Source of the DNA: Drosophila miranda | Lineage: Eukaryota > Arthropoda > Insecta > Diptera > Drosophilidae | Assembly (NCBI RefSeq): GCF_003369915.1 | Contig: NC_046675.1 | Location: 18,848,001 to 18,912,000 of the forward strand | Reading direction: 5' to 3' | Length of the DNA: 64,000 nt | Shown: positions 47,080 through 60,177 of the stretch, piece after piece | Position numbering within the stretch: position 1 is the stretch's first letter | Layout: each line of letters starts with the position of its first letter | The notes under the pieces: model-generated | Told to the model about the DNA's origin: nothing | Databases searched by the model: none | What the model saw: only the letters and a program-made list of their open reading frames with translations | Program-made: the position numbers and the translations under genes

Positions 47080-47525
47080 TATCGTATTTTAGGTATTGAG
47101 CCCTATCTGTATACCATAATAACTTCGTCAGGATCTGCCCTGCCGCGATCAATTCGCAGAGGTCCATCAAGTACCTAGGGGTCCCCATCGACCCCTAGCC
47201 TGTCCTTCAAGGAGCACCTGGAATACGTCCACACGAAGACCGGTGGGACCGCAGGAGCACTATCCAGGATGCTGCTCAACACCAGAGGACCAAAACAAGC
47301 AACGAGGAAGGTATTGACGAGCGTCGCAGATGCTCTACGCCGCACCAGTGTGGGCATAAGCCGCGAAAGTGATGAGCTAAATGCGAGGAGTGGAGGCAAC
47401 GTACAGATTGTGCGCCATTAGGATCGCGTGCTCGTTCCGGATCATCTCGGACGAAGCAGCGCAAGTCATTGCCGGGAAAGTTCCGCTTAGGGAGCTAATA
47501 TATTCCATCAAACACTGCAGTTTTA
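47080..47525 (+). mobile_element. LOA/I/R1-like non-LTR retroelement fragment
   Basis: Frames in succession encode IKYLGVPID, then an EHLEYVHTKTGGTAGALSRM-type stretch, then TRGPKQATRKVLTSVADA, and finally MRGVEATYRLCAIRIACSF with ISDEAAQVIAGKVPLREL. This is the region after the reverse-transcriptase fingers and palm in LOA/I-type elements. Several frameshifts are present and both ends are truncated. Confidence 0.65.
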
Positions 47526-47527
47526 TT

Positions 47528-48095
47528 TTTTTATACCCGATACTCAAAATGAGTTTTGGGGTATATTAGATTTGTGGTGAAAATAGATGTGTGTAACGTC
47601 CAGAAGGAATCGTTTCCGACCCCATCAAGTATATATATTCTTGATCAGCCGAGTCGATTGAGTCCGTCCGTCCGTCCGTCCGTCTGTCCGTCCCTATTAG
47701 CGCCAAGTGCTCAAAGACTATAAGAGCTAGAGCAACGATGTTTTGGATCCAGACTTCTGAGATATGTCACTGTTGCACTGTTGTCACTGTTCCGCGCCCA
47801 CAAAGAACGAAAATCTGTGGCATCCACAATTTTAAAAATAGGAAAAAACCAAAAACGCAGAGTCATAGATACTGACCATATCTATCAGATTGCTGAATCT
47901 GGATCAGATCGGATCATTTTTATGGCCAAAAGGAACAAATCTATTTGCAGTGGCTACGCAGCGCCCGACGTCACGCTCAGACTGAAATGTCTCTCTCGCA
48001 CGCACTCTTTGTCGTGTCTTTTAATATTAGCGGCGTCTGCCGGAGGAGAGCCATACTGACTAAGTATCGGGTATAAATGAAGAGTTACGGTCTCC
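47528..48095 (+). repeat. INE-1/SGM-like repeat, near full length
   Basis: This is the best copy in the window. It runs from TATACCCGATACTCAAAATG through GTCCAGAAGGAATCGTTTCC, TGATCAGCCGAGTCGATTGA, a CCGTCCGTCCG track, CTATAAGAGCTAGAGCAACG, ATCTGTGGCATCCACAATTT, GGATCAGATCGGATCATTTT and CGCCCGACGTCACGCTCAGA to CTAAGTATCGGGTATAAATG. It abuts the retroelement fragment directly. Confidence 0.75.
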
Positions 48096-48099
48096 GCAT

Positions 48100-48550
48100 A
48101 ATCAATCATAAAGCTCATATAGAAACGGGCAAAAAACATCGGACCCCGAAACTAGCATTCCTTTCTTTTTTATAATTTCATCGACTTCCAACCAATTTTG
48201 CTACAGTAGTATGGGTAGGAATGTGACTGTGTACATCTCGTACATTTATTTATGTACATATATTCATATATCCTGGGTACATATACCTTTATAGAATGAT
48301 TGTAGTATTTTAGCCGAAAATAAACAAGTGCATTTATAGCCTTGAAGACTAGTCGTCTAATAGTGATTTTTTTTTATTTTATACTAAGTATATGTTAATA
48401 TATAACTATTTACAATGCATAAACTATAACTTAAACGAATTTACATAAAAAAAACTCGAAACTACAAATTTTGTAGTAGTACATACATACTACTGTACAT
48501 GAAATCTATTAAATAACACAAGTCTACTCGTAGTTGACTCGTTGTGGTGT
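48100..48550. other. Non-coding 3' flank of the IQ gene
   Basis: AT-rich sequence. A TTTATT near 48,373 could be the polyadenylation signal of the minus-strand gene. No other feature was found. Confidence 0.35.
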
Positions 48551-48554
48551 TTCC

Positions 48555-49007
48555 TTATATCTGCTTTAATTCCTTGCGAGCCCTAAAACCGCGAAAACCA
48601 GCCTGAATTTTCACAGCTGCTTCTGTGGCCATTTTTTGTTTCTTTCTAACAAGAAATCCTCGAAATCCGGCTTGAATTTTCGTAGCACAACGATCTTCAA
48701 CTGATTTCGCAGCGTTTTCCTCTTTTGCTGAAATCGAGTCATCATAACGGGTGGAATTCATTTGGTGTTCTATATGGGCGCTATTATTGGGACGATGGCG
48801 CTGGTTTTGGTTCCGTTTGCTTTGCAAATTTAAAAACCGGTTTCCGAATCTGTTGCTATTAGCGGGTTTTGTTGACTGGTGAGCCTGTTTGCGAACACGA
48901 TAGCCACGGAATCCTGCTTGTATCTTTATGGCTGCAATTTCTTCAGACTGCAAGGACGATGATGTTTCCGGGGAGCTTGGGTAAATGTACATGATCTTCA
49001 GCAGCAC
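48555..49007 (-). CDS. Triple-IQ-motif protein, C-terminal exon or small gene
   Basis: A 150-codon minus frame with three IQ motifs, at residues about 26-41 (AIKIQAGFRGYRVRKQ), 107-122 (CATKIQAGFRGFLVRKKQ) and 130-145 (AVKIQAGFRGFRARKE). An Asn/Gln/Arg-rich linker joins the first two. Such motifs bind calmodulin, and the AAxKIQAxFRG form resembles neuromodulin/igloo-type and sperm IQ proteins. An acceptor-like TTTACCCAAG within the first residues suggests the true exon may begin near 48,970, with earlier exons to the right that I could not find. It converges on the array gene, whose IQ motifs are similar. Confidence 0.65.
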   Translation of the reverse strand: MLLKIMYIYPSSPETSSSLQSEEIAAIKIQAGFRGYRVRKQAHQSTKPANSNRFGNRFLNLQSKRNQNQRHRPNNSAHIEHQMNSTRYDDSISAKEENAAKSVEDRCATKIQAGFRGFLVRKKQKMATEAAVKIQAGFRGFRARKELKQI

Positions 49008-49019
49008 TGCGCCAGTATG

Positions 49020-49810
49020 CGGGTGATTTTAGACGCGTTTTAATGCCACCAATACACAAATTGGTTCGAGGCCCGAACGTGCTCGGTCGAAATCTAAAAT
49101 TGTACTGACATGCAAAAGACGCGGGTTCACCGAATGTACAATGAAATTTTTCATTTTCATTCACAAAACAAAGGCCCCACTCAGCGCTTCTGCCTTTGCA
49201 CACACCTACTTGCGTTCTCCCATATGGTCGATATTCATTTATGCATACATATGAATCTATATACATATATGTATAAATATGCACACATACCCGTTTTTGT
49301 TTATTTGTAAAATGGTATCTATAGATACATATATGTATGTAGTCATATGTACATATCTACAGCTCATAGATCGACTTTATACCCTTGCAGAGAGTAGTCT
49401 AATTTCGATAAAAAGTGTGAAATGCGAACGAAAAGTCTCTGAAGAGTTTATATATGTATTATGGTCCTGGTTTCTGGTCAGCATTCACAGATAACTCGAT
49501 ATACGAAAGTTTATAACCACCATTGCTATCGAAGATATTCGTAGTTTTTATTAAGTTATCTGTTTATAATTTTCGGCCTTTTATCTGATATAGTGATCAT
49601 TTTTGTACTTGATTTGTGATCTGATTAATTTCATTGTTAAGGTTAGAGTAATTTTTTGGTTACCGTCAGAGCGTTTATTTTTATTAATAAAAAGCAGATA
49701 GATTTTAACAACCCTGCGCTGGCATATACAGGAGTTTTTTTTAGATATATGACACCCAGTAGAAGAAATATTCTATTCCTGCATTTTTTCTAACTGTCAG
49801 AGCAGTATTT
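49020..49810. other. Non-coding with TACATA microsatellites
   Basis: Microsatellite patches lie at 49,245-49,290 and 49,325-49,360. Overlapping small ORFs are judged spurious. Confidence 0.3.
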
Positions 49811-49814
49811 CAAA

Positions 49815-49910
49815 AAGTTTACATAAGTATAAATTCTTGATCAGCATCAACGGCATAGTCGATCAAGTCATGTCCGTATGTATGAACAATGCAGATCACG
49901 GAGAATATAA
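49815..49910 (+). repeat. INE-1/SGM-like scrap
   Basis: The string ATTCTTGATCAGCATCAACGG, with GTCGATCAAGTCATGTCCGT, matches the 5' module of the repeat. The flanks are decayed. Confidence 0.45.
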
Positions 49911-50845
49911 GAACTAAATGAATCAAAATTCTTTTCCTCCCCCTTTCTTCAAAGCCAACATTCCAAAGATCTACGATTCTGGCTGGAAGCCTATAAATAT
50001 TCCTATTATTCTTCAAAAACCCAACATAATGATACAAAAAACAAATTAATAATTTCCCAGTCAAACAGTAGAATTTTGTTTATTCGCTTCCCAACAGAGA
50101 TTTGTATAACTAATTCTAGAAGCTCAAGAATATCCGCAAAGGCAAAGGAACTCACTACCGAGTATCTTATTGTCGAGTTACTCGACCATATCTACTAAAT
50201 ATCTAATAAATAAAATTTGTTTTTTTTATTTGTGGAATGCATTCCTTAAGGTACTCATTAGTCGAATTCCCCCTGATATCCCCAACTGAACACGGGGTAC
50301 ATCATAGTCGAGTCACACGACTAAAACGTTCCCTTATGTACGGTTAATGTTTTTGTTTCCTTACATTCATATTTGAAAAATTCGTGGTTGGGGATGGTTC
50401 AATTGAAAACACAGCTACATAACTCCCTGCAAGTCCGCTTGTTTTGCTTGTCGTATGTATGCACTTGTTTATGTAAAAATAGAAGTGGACGACAGCATGC
50501 GCATCATCCCTATCATCAATCAACAGTCAGGTCAGCGGTAATTGAAAAGTACGTACAAAAATATGAATGATTGTTGCTACATACGTATGTATCTATACAG
50601 TCGTACATGAACATGCATATTGAAATATGAATTTAAATTAAATCAACTCGACCCTGGATTCGATGCAAAGGGCAAAGTATCAATTTATTAATAAGCCATT
50701 AATACACAAACATACAAACATGCACATATGTTAATATGATTGTATAAGCACTCAATATAGAGAAACCGCACTCTCTCTGTCTTCTGACATACATGTATAG
50801 CTTTTAAGATCTAGCTTCCAGATATCTTATTCCTTCCGATGAACT
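49911..50845. other. Unassigned non-coding DNA
   Basis: AT-rich with short ORFs of no recognised identity and one TACATA patch near 50,580. Confidence 0.3.
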
Positions 50846-50849
50846 TTAG

Positions 50850-51329
50850 GTAACCTATACAACCTATACTCAGCCAGAGGACCCACATAATGCACGACAA
50901 AGAGCCAGAATATGAGTAAGCTGCGTGACCACGCTGCGTAGCCCCGAAATTTCATTTGTTCCCTTCTGGCTATAATTATGATTCGACCTGATTTAGATTC
51001 TACCGTCTGGAAGATATGGACATTCTCTATGATTCTGTATGTTTGTTTGTTTGTTTTTCGTATATTCAAAATTGTGGATGTCACAGATTTTCGTCCTTTG
51101 TGCGATGAGGCAACATTTTGAAACAAACTTGATTCAGTTTTATATCACAGGAGTCTGGATAATAAATTTATCTTATAATCTTATAATCTCTGAGAACTAG
51201 GCGTCAACTTAGACGGACAGAAAGACATGGCTCAACCGACTCGGCTATTGATGTTGATCAAGAATATAAATACTTCCATTTTCCGCACAAATCTAATATA
51301 CTCCTATACTTTAGTATCGGGTATAAAAA
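50850..51329 (-). repeat. INE-1/SGM-like repeat, minus orientation
   Basis: It contains GCGTGACCACGCTGCGTAGC, AATTGTGGATGTCACAGATT, a TATCACAGGAGTCTGGATAA string and GACTCGGCTATTGATGTTGA. It ends CACAAATCTAATATACTCC then AGTATCGGGTATAAAAAG. It is diverged but nearly complete. Confidence 0.65.
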
Positions 51330-52470
51330 GATCATAAAGACAACGAGAGCTTAAGATAATAAGATCAACAATGTTAATACTGCCTGTTCTAGCTTTAAGG
51401 GTATATTCAATACGATCCGAATCGATAGCCATGGTCCTAAATCTTCCTATTTCTAGACAAACTAGGTCGTCAACTTTAAAGCTATATTGTAAGATGCAAC
51501 CTCGATCGATCTACTATATCATACATATGCATATGTACAATATGTACAAATATAACAGGCTTTTACTGGCCGTCGAGCTGCAAGGATAGAGAGACTTTGA
51601 CGCGGCAATGTGAATTCTATGCATTTAGTAGATTTTGTTCACCCTTCTTTCAGTCTCAGTGGAGATTGCTCAGCACTCACTAAATAGAGTTATACGGAAT
51701 GTGTTCGTAGCCGATACGTTATGGAACGAAGAAAAACCTGGGCAATGCCCATGCCCATCTCTATACGAATGCCTTAAAATGAAAATACACGCCCATACAT
51801 AACACTATTTTTGAAAATATATATGCGAGTATATACATTTATACATGTTCCTGTATGCATACTATATATTTATTTTATGTATATATGTATGTATGTATGT
51901 ACGTGTATGTACATCCATACGAAGCTGTTCATACGCAAATGTACTAATTGAGTTTTGTATAAGAGGAAGTAATAAACGTTCTTAAACAGAAGAAAAAACA
52001 TTTTTTAAATTGGCTCGCAGCCAATAGAAAATATTGGTTTTGTGGATTGCTCGAATGACGTAAGGAATACTATGTAACCAGCAATTTCGATTTTGAATAT
52101 ACCATTCAAACTGATACTTATAATAGGTTTGAATTATGCATTTTTTTCAAATCGAATCAAATCATTCCAATAATGTACCACGAGTATTTTGCCAAATACT
52201 AAAGGCTACCTTTTTCGTGATGGATATGAACACCAGAATACATACATACATATGTACATATGTTAATACATACAACGTACAACTAAGCTTCATAACATAC
52301 TACTTACAACTTTATCGAAGTTGTCATATTAGGACAATATACGAGAAATTCTTTGCAGTACAAGCACACAGCACACAATTTATATTTATAAATGGAAAAC
52401 ATCCCCTTTAGTATGGCGATTTAAAAAGCCATAACCATCCGAGTATGTAATACCCATACGCATAAAAGCA
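51330..52470. other. Non-coding 3' flank of Mcm5
   Basis: TACATA/GTATGTAC microsatellites lie at 51,820-51,915 and 52,238-52,262. No gene was recognised. Confidence 0.35.
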
Positions 52471-52579
52471 TTTTCTTTATTAAATTATTTTCATATAATA
52501 AAAGTACAGTGACAAAAGTTAGCTTATTCATTTATGATGCTAAAATAATGACAATAATAGTAAGTGTTAGTAAAGGTAA

Positions 52580-54963
52580 CTAGCATATGCGGTATAGCAT
52601 CTTGCGTTGCATTCTGTGCTGAAGTTCACCACGTCGAATCATCGTGTGAATGACTTTGACTACAGTACGCTCCTCGTACTTTTGATGTAAAAAGTCCTGC
52701 AGAACGTAACGAAAAGTTTTAATCAAATTCATTTTTCTATACGAATGAATTGTTACCTGTAAGATATTCTGTTCAGAAACTTGAGATCCGATAGCAAAGC
52801 GACGCTTTAATTGTTTTTCAATACGGTTAAGTGTTTCCTGGTCTTCCTCTGTGGTGAACCCCTCAGCCCCGGCCAGGCTTCCAGTCATAGCTGCATCAAG
52901 AGTCGATACTTGGAAAAGTCGAAGGGCCTCATTGACATGATCATCGGCGACAAAAGGAAGCAAGCTTATTTTTGCTAAGGACTCTGAAATTCGAATAACA
53001 GCCTCTAGCTGGCGCACTGTAATCGGAATAGTCAGCCGTTTGTCTGAATTTTTTTCCTGCTGACCGGCACCACTTCGCATCAGCACATAGCGGCTCTTAA
53101 GCTTCTCGCCAGCAGCTTCACTTAATCGTGGCCCACAATGGGTGCGACAGTAGTGTATGTACTTTTTAAATGTGGACAAAGATATTTCACCTTCGGCGGG
53201 CTCGGTTGGTGCAGATTTATTTGAACTAAGATGGACGTTTATGATGTGCTTTGCGAGAGTAATATCACGTTCCTCATCGTGTACGTCCTTAACAATAAAA
53301 ATCATGTCAAAACGAGATAATATTGTGGGCATGAAATCAATATTTTCCTCGCCCTTTGTATCGTCCCACCGGCCAAATATAGAATTAGCAGCTGCTAAAA
53401 CCGAACATCGAGAATTTAATGTGGTTGTAATGCCGGCTTTTGCAATGGAGATGGTTTGCTGTTCCATTGCCTCGTGTATGGCCACCCGGTCATCTTCACG
53501 CATTTTATCAAATTCGTCGATGCAAACGACACCACCGTCAGCCAATACCATGGCACCTCCTTCCATGACGAAATTGCGCTGAGCGAATAAGATTATAAGC
53601 TAAAAGAAAAAGTTTTTCAAACTAGTTTGCAAGCCTGCTTACCGTTTGGGGATCCTTCATAACCGACGCTGTAAGACCAGCCGCGCTAGATCCCTTTCCT
53701 GATGTATACACGCCAATGGGGGCTACCTTCTCGACAAACTTTAGTAGCTGCGACTTTGCCGTACCTGGATCCCCCAACAGCAGTACGTTGATGTCCCCAC
53801 GTCGACACAGTCCATCTGGCAGCCGCTTGCGGGACCCACCAAAAAGCATACAAGTTATAGCCATTTTAATGTCTCGAGAGCCGAATATACTTGGAGCCAA
53901 TGATTGAGAAAGGCGTTCGTATATATCTCCTGAGGCAGCCATACGTCGGAAGTTGTCCTCCTCATCAGTGGTTATATTGCTATAGCGAGAAATGGCACCG
54001 GCCCCCTCTGCATCCACTGTTATGCCCACCACCCGCATATAGGGCGCGCGAACACCCACAACGGCCTTCTCTCGACCATCCTGACGAGAGGGTTTACCCA
54101 CTTTTCGAATTGAATAAATACCTTGTATGAGAACACGATTTCCTGGCACAACACGTTCGCACAGGGAACGGTCACAGAATAACTGCAAATGTCGAGGAAT
54201 CTCTCCTTGAGGGACAAAGTCTGGTAGCTCTTGCAATTTTAGCGTTTGAAAATCCACGCATTTGCACTTGTCCGGCATTACGAAGAAAGGATCTAGGGGA
54301 CACTTTGGTCGTCCCGCCTGTTCCGTTGTGCATTTTCGTGGCAGGGCGTAGCCTTCTAGTCCGGGATTTACTCTGAGATTTGGTATAACAGTGCTGCACG
54401 ACAAGCACATAATGGACATTTTTGTTGCCTTTGCACTAATGCCGGATGCGGCCACAATTATTCCTGCAATTTTAACCAAGCGCGACACGCACTCTGATTT
54501 TAGTTCACGTATATTGGTGGGGTTGGCATTGGAGCTCAATAGTATTTGGATATCGTGCATGTGCTCTTCATGCTCGGGACGTGGAGCTGTAATTTCGTCA
54601 GCCACTTCCAGAGCAGCCTCTTCAAAAATTTGCAGATGTTCAGTTGGCTGTTTGTTCATTTTATCGGCAAGGGCCTCATCAAATCCCACCAAATCTTCCA
54701 TTTCGATTTCCAGAAAATAGCGTCCATTGAGGTAGTTGCGTTTCAAGGTGTCACTACAAAAGAGTACTTAAACCTTCCATTTGTAAGTGGGATTTCTTTA
54801 TAGCTTACCGGTATTTATAAAAAAAGTTGTCTTCGTTGAATGTCCGAATAAACTCCTTGTATCTTTTCTTGACCGCTTGCAAATTTATTTGCGCACAGTC
54901 CGACTGCTGATCGTTTCCGAAATTATCAGAAAAAAATACACCAGCATCATCAAATCCCTCCAT
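52580..54963 (-). CDS. Mcm5: Mcm5, replicative helicase MCM2-7 subunit
   Basis: Exons 54,963-54,809, 54,753-53,643, 53,578-52,757 and 52,696-52,580 join to 734 aa, the usual Mcm5 length. The junctions use GTAAGC/TTTTGTAG, GTAAGC/GCTCAG and GTAACA/CTGCAG borders. The protein has an N-terminal OB/zinc region (CLSCST and, later, [13 protein letters not shown]). The AAA+ core has Walker [10 protein letters not shown] at about 379-387, Walker B CIDEFD at about 441-446 and arginine finger SRFD at about 510-513. A C-terminal winged helix ends MLYRIC. The subunit is part of the CMG helicase that unwinds DNA at replication forks. The third intron is 60 nt with no stop in frame, so its retention would insert 20 residues. 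AATAAA (minus) lies at 52,481-52,476. Confidence 0.98.
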
Positions 54964-55043
54964 TTTCTTAGTTTGTTCTAGAAACTTAAAAATTAGGTTT
55001 TTTATTGACAAATCTTAACTTCACCTAGACGCCTCGATGAAAT

Positions 55044-55063
55044 AAATTTTTGCCGCCAAAATT
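55044..55063. promoter_or_regulatory. E2F-like site upstream of Mcm5
   Basis: Minus-strand reading gives TTTTGGCGGCAAAAA, close to the near-palindromic E2F/DP site. It lies about 85-100 bp before the Mcm5 ATG. MCM genes are classic E2F targets, so a role in S-phase expression is likely; binding is inferred. Confidence 0.6.
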
Positions 55064-55491
55064 AACTCCGTCACACAACATGCAACATTCTTAGATAGTA
55101 TCGGGTATGCGATATTTGTATTCTCTTTTTTTTTTGTCTTAGTATTTTTATGAAATATTTTTATATTTTCTAGTATTTTTTAAAAGGCGGCTGATTGTTA
55201 ATTTCCGAAGAAGAGGAGTGAAATTTTCTCAAAACACCACAACCTTTTGGCATTACTAGACATTTAAATTACGTTTTCGCCTAATCACAACAACCCAAAA
55301 ACTCAACCTAGTTTTAACAGCCTCTAATACTAGTTCATTAAGTTAGTTTCTCCATTTTTCAAGAAATCAGTTTTATATATGTTTCTTAGCTTAACCACTA
55401 ACCATAATGTATGGTTGTATGGTGGCTTAACAGACACCTTCCCCCTGATAGCTGTGTAGGATGGCAATAGATCGTTCCAACTATATATTAA
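55064..55491. other. Mcm5-Art1 intergenic spacer, left part
   Basis: AT-rich spacer between two divergent genes. Apart from the E2F-like site and the MITE listed separately, no feature was recognised. Confidence 0.4.
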
Positions 55492-55832
55492 CAGTGAGAT
55501 TTGCCGTTATGTTTTACAATGTGTATATATTTCTGTTTTTACACGGTAGATTGGTTCTTGAAAAACCGTGTAAAAAAATACGTTGATCGTATGCAAAAAA
55601 GGTGTTTGCTTCCCTATCACTAAAGCCGAAAAATTAGAATAAGGGAAAAATTAGAACACTTTGAAGATAAAAATTTGCATGCAAACAATGTCTTTACCAA
55701 ACACGTCTGATTGCATTGATATATCACAATATACTAATACATTTCGTGTAAAAACAGAATTAGGTGCATATATATGCATATATATACATTTATATATATA
55801 CAAATTGTAAAACATAACGGCAAATCTCACTG
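55492..55832. mobile_element. MITE with 29-bp perfect inverted repeats, flanked by TTAA
   Basis: The left arm starts CAGTGAGATTTGCCGTTATG and the right arm is its exact reverse complement over 29 bp. TTAA lies directly outside both ends. Inner inverted repeats occur too (TTTTACACGGT with ACCGTGTAAAA, and a further CTGTTTTTACACG pair). At 341 bp with no ORF it is a non-autonomous DNA element. The TTAA flanks would suit a piggyBac-type enzyme, although the CAGTG ends are more like hAT. Confidence 0.75.
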
Positions 55833-56023
55833 TTAATATACCGCGTAAACATTTTTTAGCGCGTTATATATATATAGGCACTTTTGGGAGTACCACTAAT
55901 AATTATGCTCAAAATTGCCCCAAAAAAAACCCATCTCTAGGAAAAGTGCTGTAAAGGAATTTTATAAAGCAGCGTGTGTAGTGAATAGTTTTCGACGTTC
56001 ACTTTGTACTTACATTCGCTTAG

Positions 56024-57394
<1,371 letters not shown>

Positions 57395-57659
57395 TTTCCA
57401 TCATAATGAAAACGTAGTCTATATGCTAAACTTCTTTCAAATATGAAACATTGACTAGACATAAGATGTATTCCAGTGCGAAATGTGCAACGAACTTGTG
57501 TTGCGCTGTCTTCTAAGTTTAGAGAGTACCTTTTGTTAGTTTACATAATATTTTTACTTGTGCGCCTTTTAAATTATTATTCAAAAATACTTCTAAGAAA
57601 AGTTGTACAGTAGCACCTCAATCCTCACATAACATAATAAATAGTGCATCGAGCACACC

Positions 57660-58140
57660 ATTGGCTGGAAAAACAAATTTTTTTATACTTTAAAGGTATA
57701 CTCTTATCTCAGATAATGGTGTAACGAATAGGCATGCCCAGGATTGGAGTAACATTCCGGATCTACAGTACACAGTTAATCCTGGCTTCAAGTTAATTAA
57801 TACCACACCTAAATTACTTCCAAATGAAGTCTAAGCAATTCTAAAACTAGCTATTTTTGTATTCGTCTTCCGGAAATACAAACAGTTAAAACCTAACAAA
57901 TTTCTCAGTAAAATTTGATTCAGATGAGATCAAACTAGGTTTTCGCATTAAATATGCAAAAATATTAAAAAAAAAATTTAAATCTATAAAAATATGTATT
58001 GTATAAACAAAAATATGCAGAAAAATAAAGAGCCTTTACGCAGACACTTTTTTGGTTCTGCTCATCTACGGACACTTTTTCTGTGAGCGCTTGAGCCACT
58101 GTCTTTAAGTTTTTATTGTAAGACACGGTCGTGTGTTGGC
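57660..58140. other. Non-coding 3' flank of Art1
   Basis: AT-rich; nothing was recognised. Confidence 0.4.
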
Positions 58141-58144
58141 TCAA

Positions 58145-58815
58145 CCAAAGAGACCGCAACTCTAAATTTATATCCGATACTTAGTCAGTATGACTCTCCT
58201 CCGGCAGACGCCGCTAATATTAAACGACACGACCAAGAGTGCATGCTAGAGAGACAGAAAATCAGTCTGAGCGTGTCGTCGGAAGCTGCGTAGCCACTGC
58301 AAATTGATTTGTTCCATTTGGATATAAAAATGATCCGATCTGATCCAGAGTCAAGAATCTGATAGATATGGTCATTCTCTATGATTGTTCGTTTTTAGTT
58401 TTCTCGAATCTTCAATATTGTGGATGCCACAGATTTTCGTTCTTTGTTTGGGCGGAACGGGGTGGGACGAAATTTAAAACTATCTTGTCAAGGTCCGATA
58501 TCACAGGAGTGTGGATATCAAATTTGGTTGTTCTAGCTCTTAAAGTCTCTGAGATCTAGGAACTCACATTTTCCAATAGGCAAAACAGACCATGAAACCT
58601 GTGTGTTAGAAAGAGACAGAGCGAGTGAGAATGAAATTGTTTTCTAGATTCTGGCTATAATAATTATACGATCTGGTTCAGATTTTGCATACTATAAGAT
58701 ATAGTCATCCTCTACGATTCGGCGTTTTCTGTTTTCTCGCATCTTTGAAATTGTGGATGCCACAGATTTTCGCTCTTTGTGGGGCGGAAGTGGGAGGAGC
58801 AAAGTTTTGAACAGA
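58145..58815 (-). repeat. INE-1/SGM-like repeats, minus orientation, compound
   Basis: It starts AGACCGCAACTCTAAATTTA and passes CGGCAGACGCCGCTAATATT, GATCCGATCTGATCCAGAGT and a GTGGATGCCACAGATTTTCG module that occurs twice (58,420 and 58,753). The duplication of this module suggests two joined copies, as at 20.1-21.1 kb. Confidence 0.7.
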
Positions 58816-59400
58816 AGAATCAAAAGATCAGCCACGTGTCCGGAACGGAGACAGCTCGAGGTAACCAACAACCGCTATGTAAGAGTAGAGACGAGAACAA
58901 AGGAATCATGAATCAACGATGCCGGACCCAAGGGTGAGTTGGCCGATGGCCAAGAAAGTGTGCGGTAAGGAGTGCGGTAAAAACTAACCAGATAGATACA
59001 TAAATGATCCAAATAAACTAACATACAAAATACCTCTCTCTCCTTTCCTCTCACATCGGATCCCATAGTTCCGTCCCTTTCCCACTCTCCTCTCGGCACA
59101 TAACCCTCGCCCAGATCCCCTGTTTCCTGTATCGGGAGTGGGATGCGTTTTGGCTATTCCACCCCACACATAGAAAAATAAAACCAGTCGGGTTAGAGTG
59201 CTTATAGATTATAAAAAATTTTTGGATTAAAAATATAAAAAAAGTTTCAAACATAAAGTTATTTCAAGAAGTCAGAAAATTGTGTTGAAAATGTTAAATA
59301 AATTTGTGATATAGATACCCTGACCAAGAAGATCAAATCCTTCACAACCTAGCCGTAATGCAATTAGGTTACGGAACATTGCGAACCAACTAGGTTAGTA
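58816..59400. other. Unassigned DNA
   Basis: Moderate GC with a CT-rich stretch near 59,030-59,100. No repeat or coding identity was recognised. It may be the 3' UTR of the adjoining minus-strand retroelement. Confidence 0.3.
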
Positions 59401-59409
59401 AGTCACAAA

Positions 59410-60170
59410 TAGGACGGTTTCGGCTCGTTGTGGTACCGCTGTGGTCAACAGTTAACCCATCTGGATTACTTTACAAAGATGGCTGTCTTTCTGGGAATAT
59501 GTCCCAGACATGTTGACATTTCTGAAATGTCAGCTATGAAGGTCGAGCCCAAGTGTTGTAGCCTTCTTCTGCTGAGAGCTGGACAGAAGCAGATGCTTTT
59601 TTCATCTATGATCTGCCATGTTTGCCGAGTTATGCGACATCGTGGCACTAATTGCCACAAATCGTCTATTAGTATTGCTCATTTATGATAAGCCTACAGG
59701 TTTCCATTGCCATACGAATATCCTCCTTGTCTTGGAGAGGGAGGATTGTAGTACCAGATCTGGCCAACTCGTCTGCAATACAATTGCCCTCAATATCCAG
59801 GTGGCCCGGGACCCATATAAGGCTGATAGCAAATTTGATGAACCATCTCGTGAAGAGATTTGCTGGATAGCATTAATAGCAAGCCGCGATTTGATAGCAG
59901 CTTAGCTGTATAAATGTTTAACCGAGTTGCCATGACGGTAACTAATGGAAGGCAGCTCAGAGCTTCCCTGATTGCAATTACTCCCTCTTGGAAGACGCTA
60001 CAGTGATCTAGGACCCTGGAGGAGAGCCTCCGACCTTGTCATCCAGCTTAAGTCCATCTATAAAGAGGTTTATGGCCTTATCCGGAGATCCATCGAGAAA
60101 TTCGTCTCTGTGAGGGATATTTGTATTGAAAGGAGTATCTGTTTACTCCCTATTTAATATGGATGAGTAA
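59410..60170 (-). mobile_element. LOA/I-like non-LTR element, RNase H region, decayed
   Basis: Minus-strand frames encode an RNase H segment, LIWVPGHLDIEGNCIADELA with RSGTT, preceded by FIDGLKLDDKVGGS. A C-terminal segment follows, with CPALSRRRLQHLGSTFIADI and SEMSTC. Numerous stops and frameshifts show an old, inactive copy. The clade (LOA/I-type) is inferred from RNase H following the reverse transcriptase and from these motifs. Confidence 0.65.
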
Positions 60171-60177
60171 CCTATGT

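Noticed and set aside
53157-53582. 141-codon plus-strand ORF within Mcm5
   Set aside because: It is antisense to the AAA+ domain, whose protein is clearly Mcm5.
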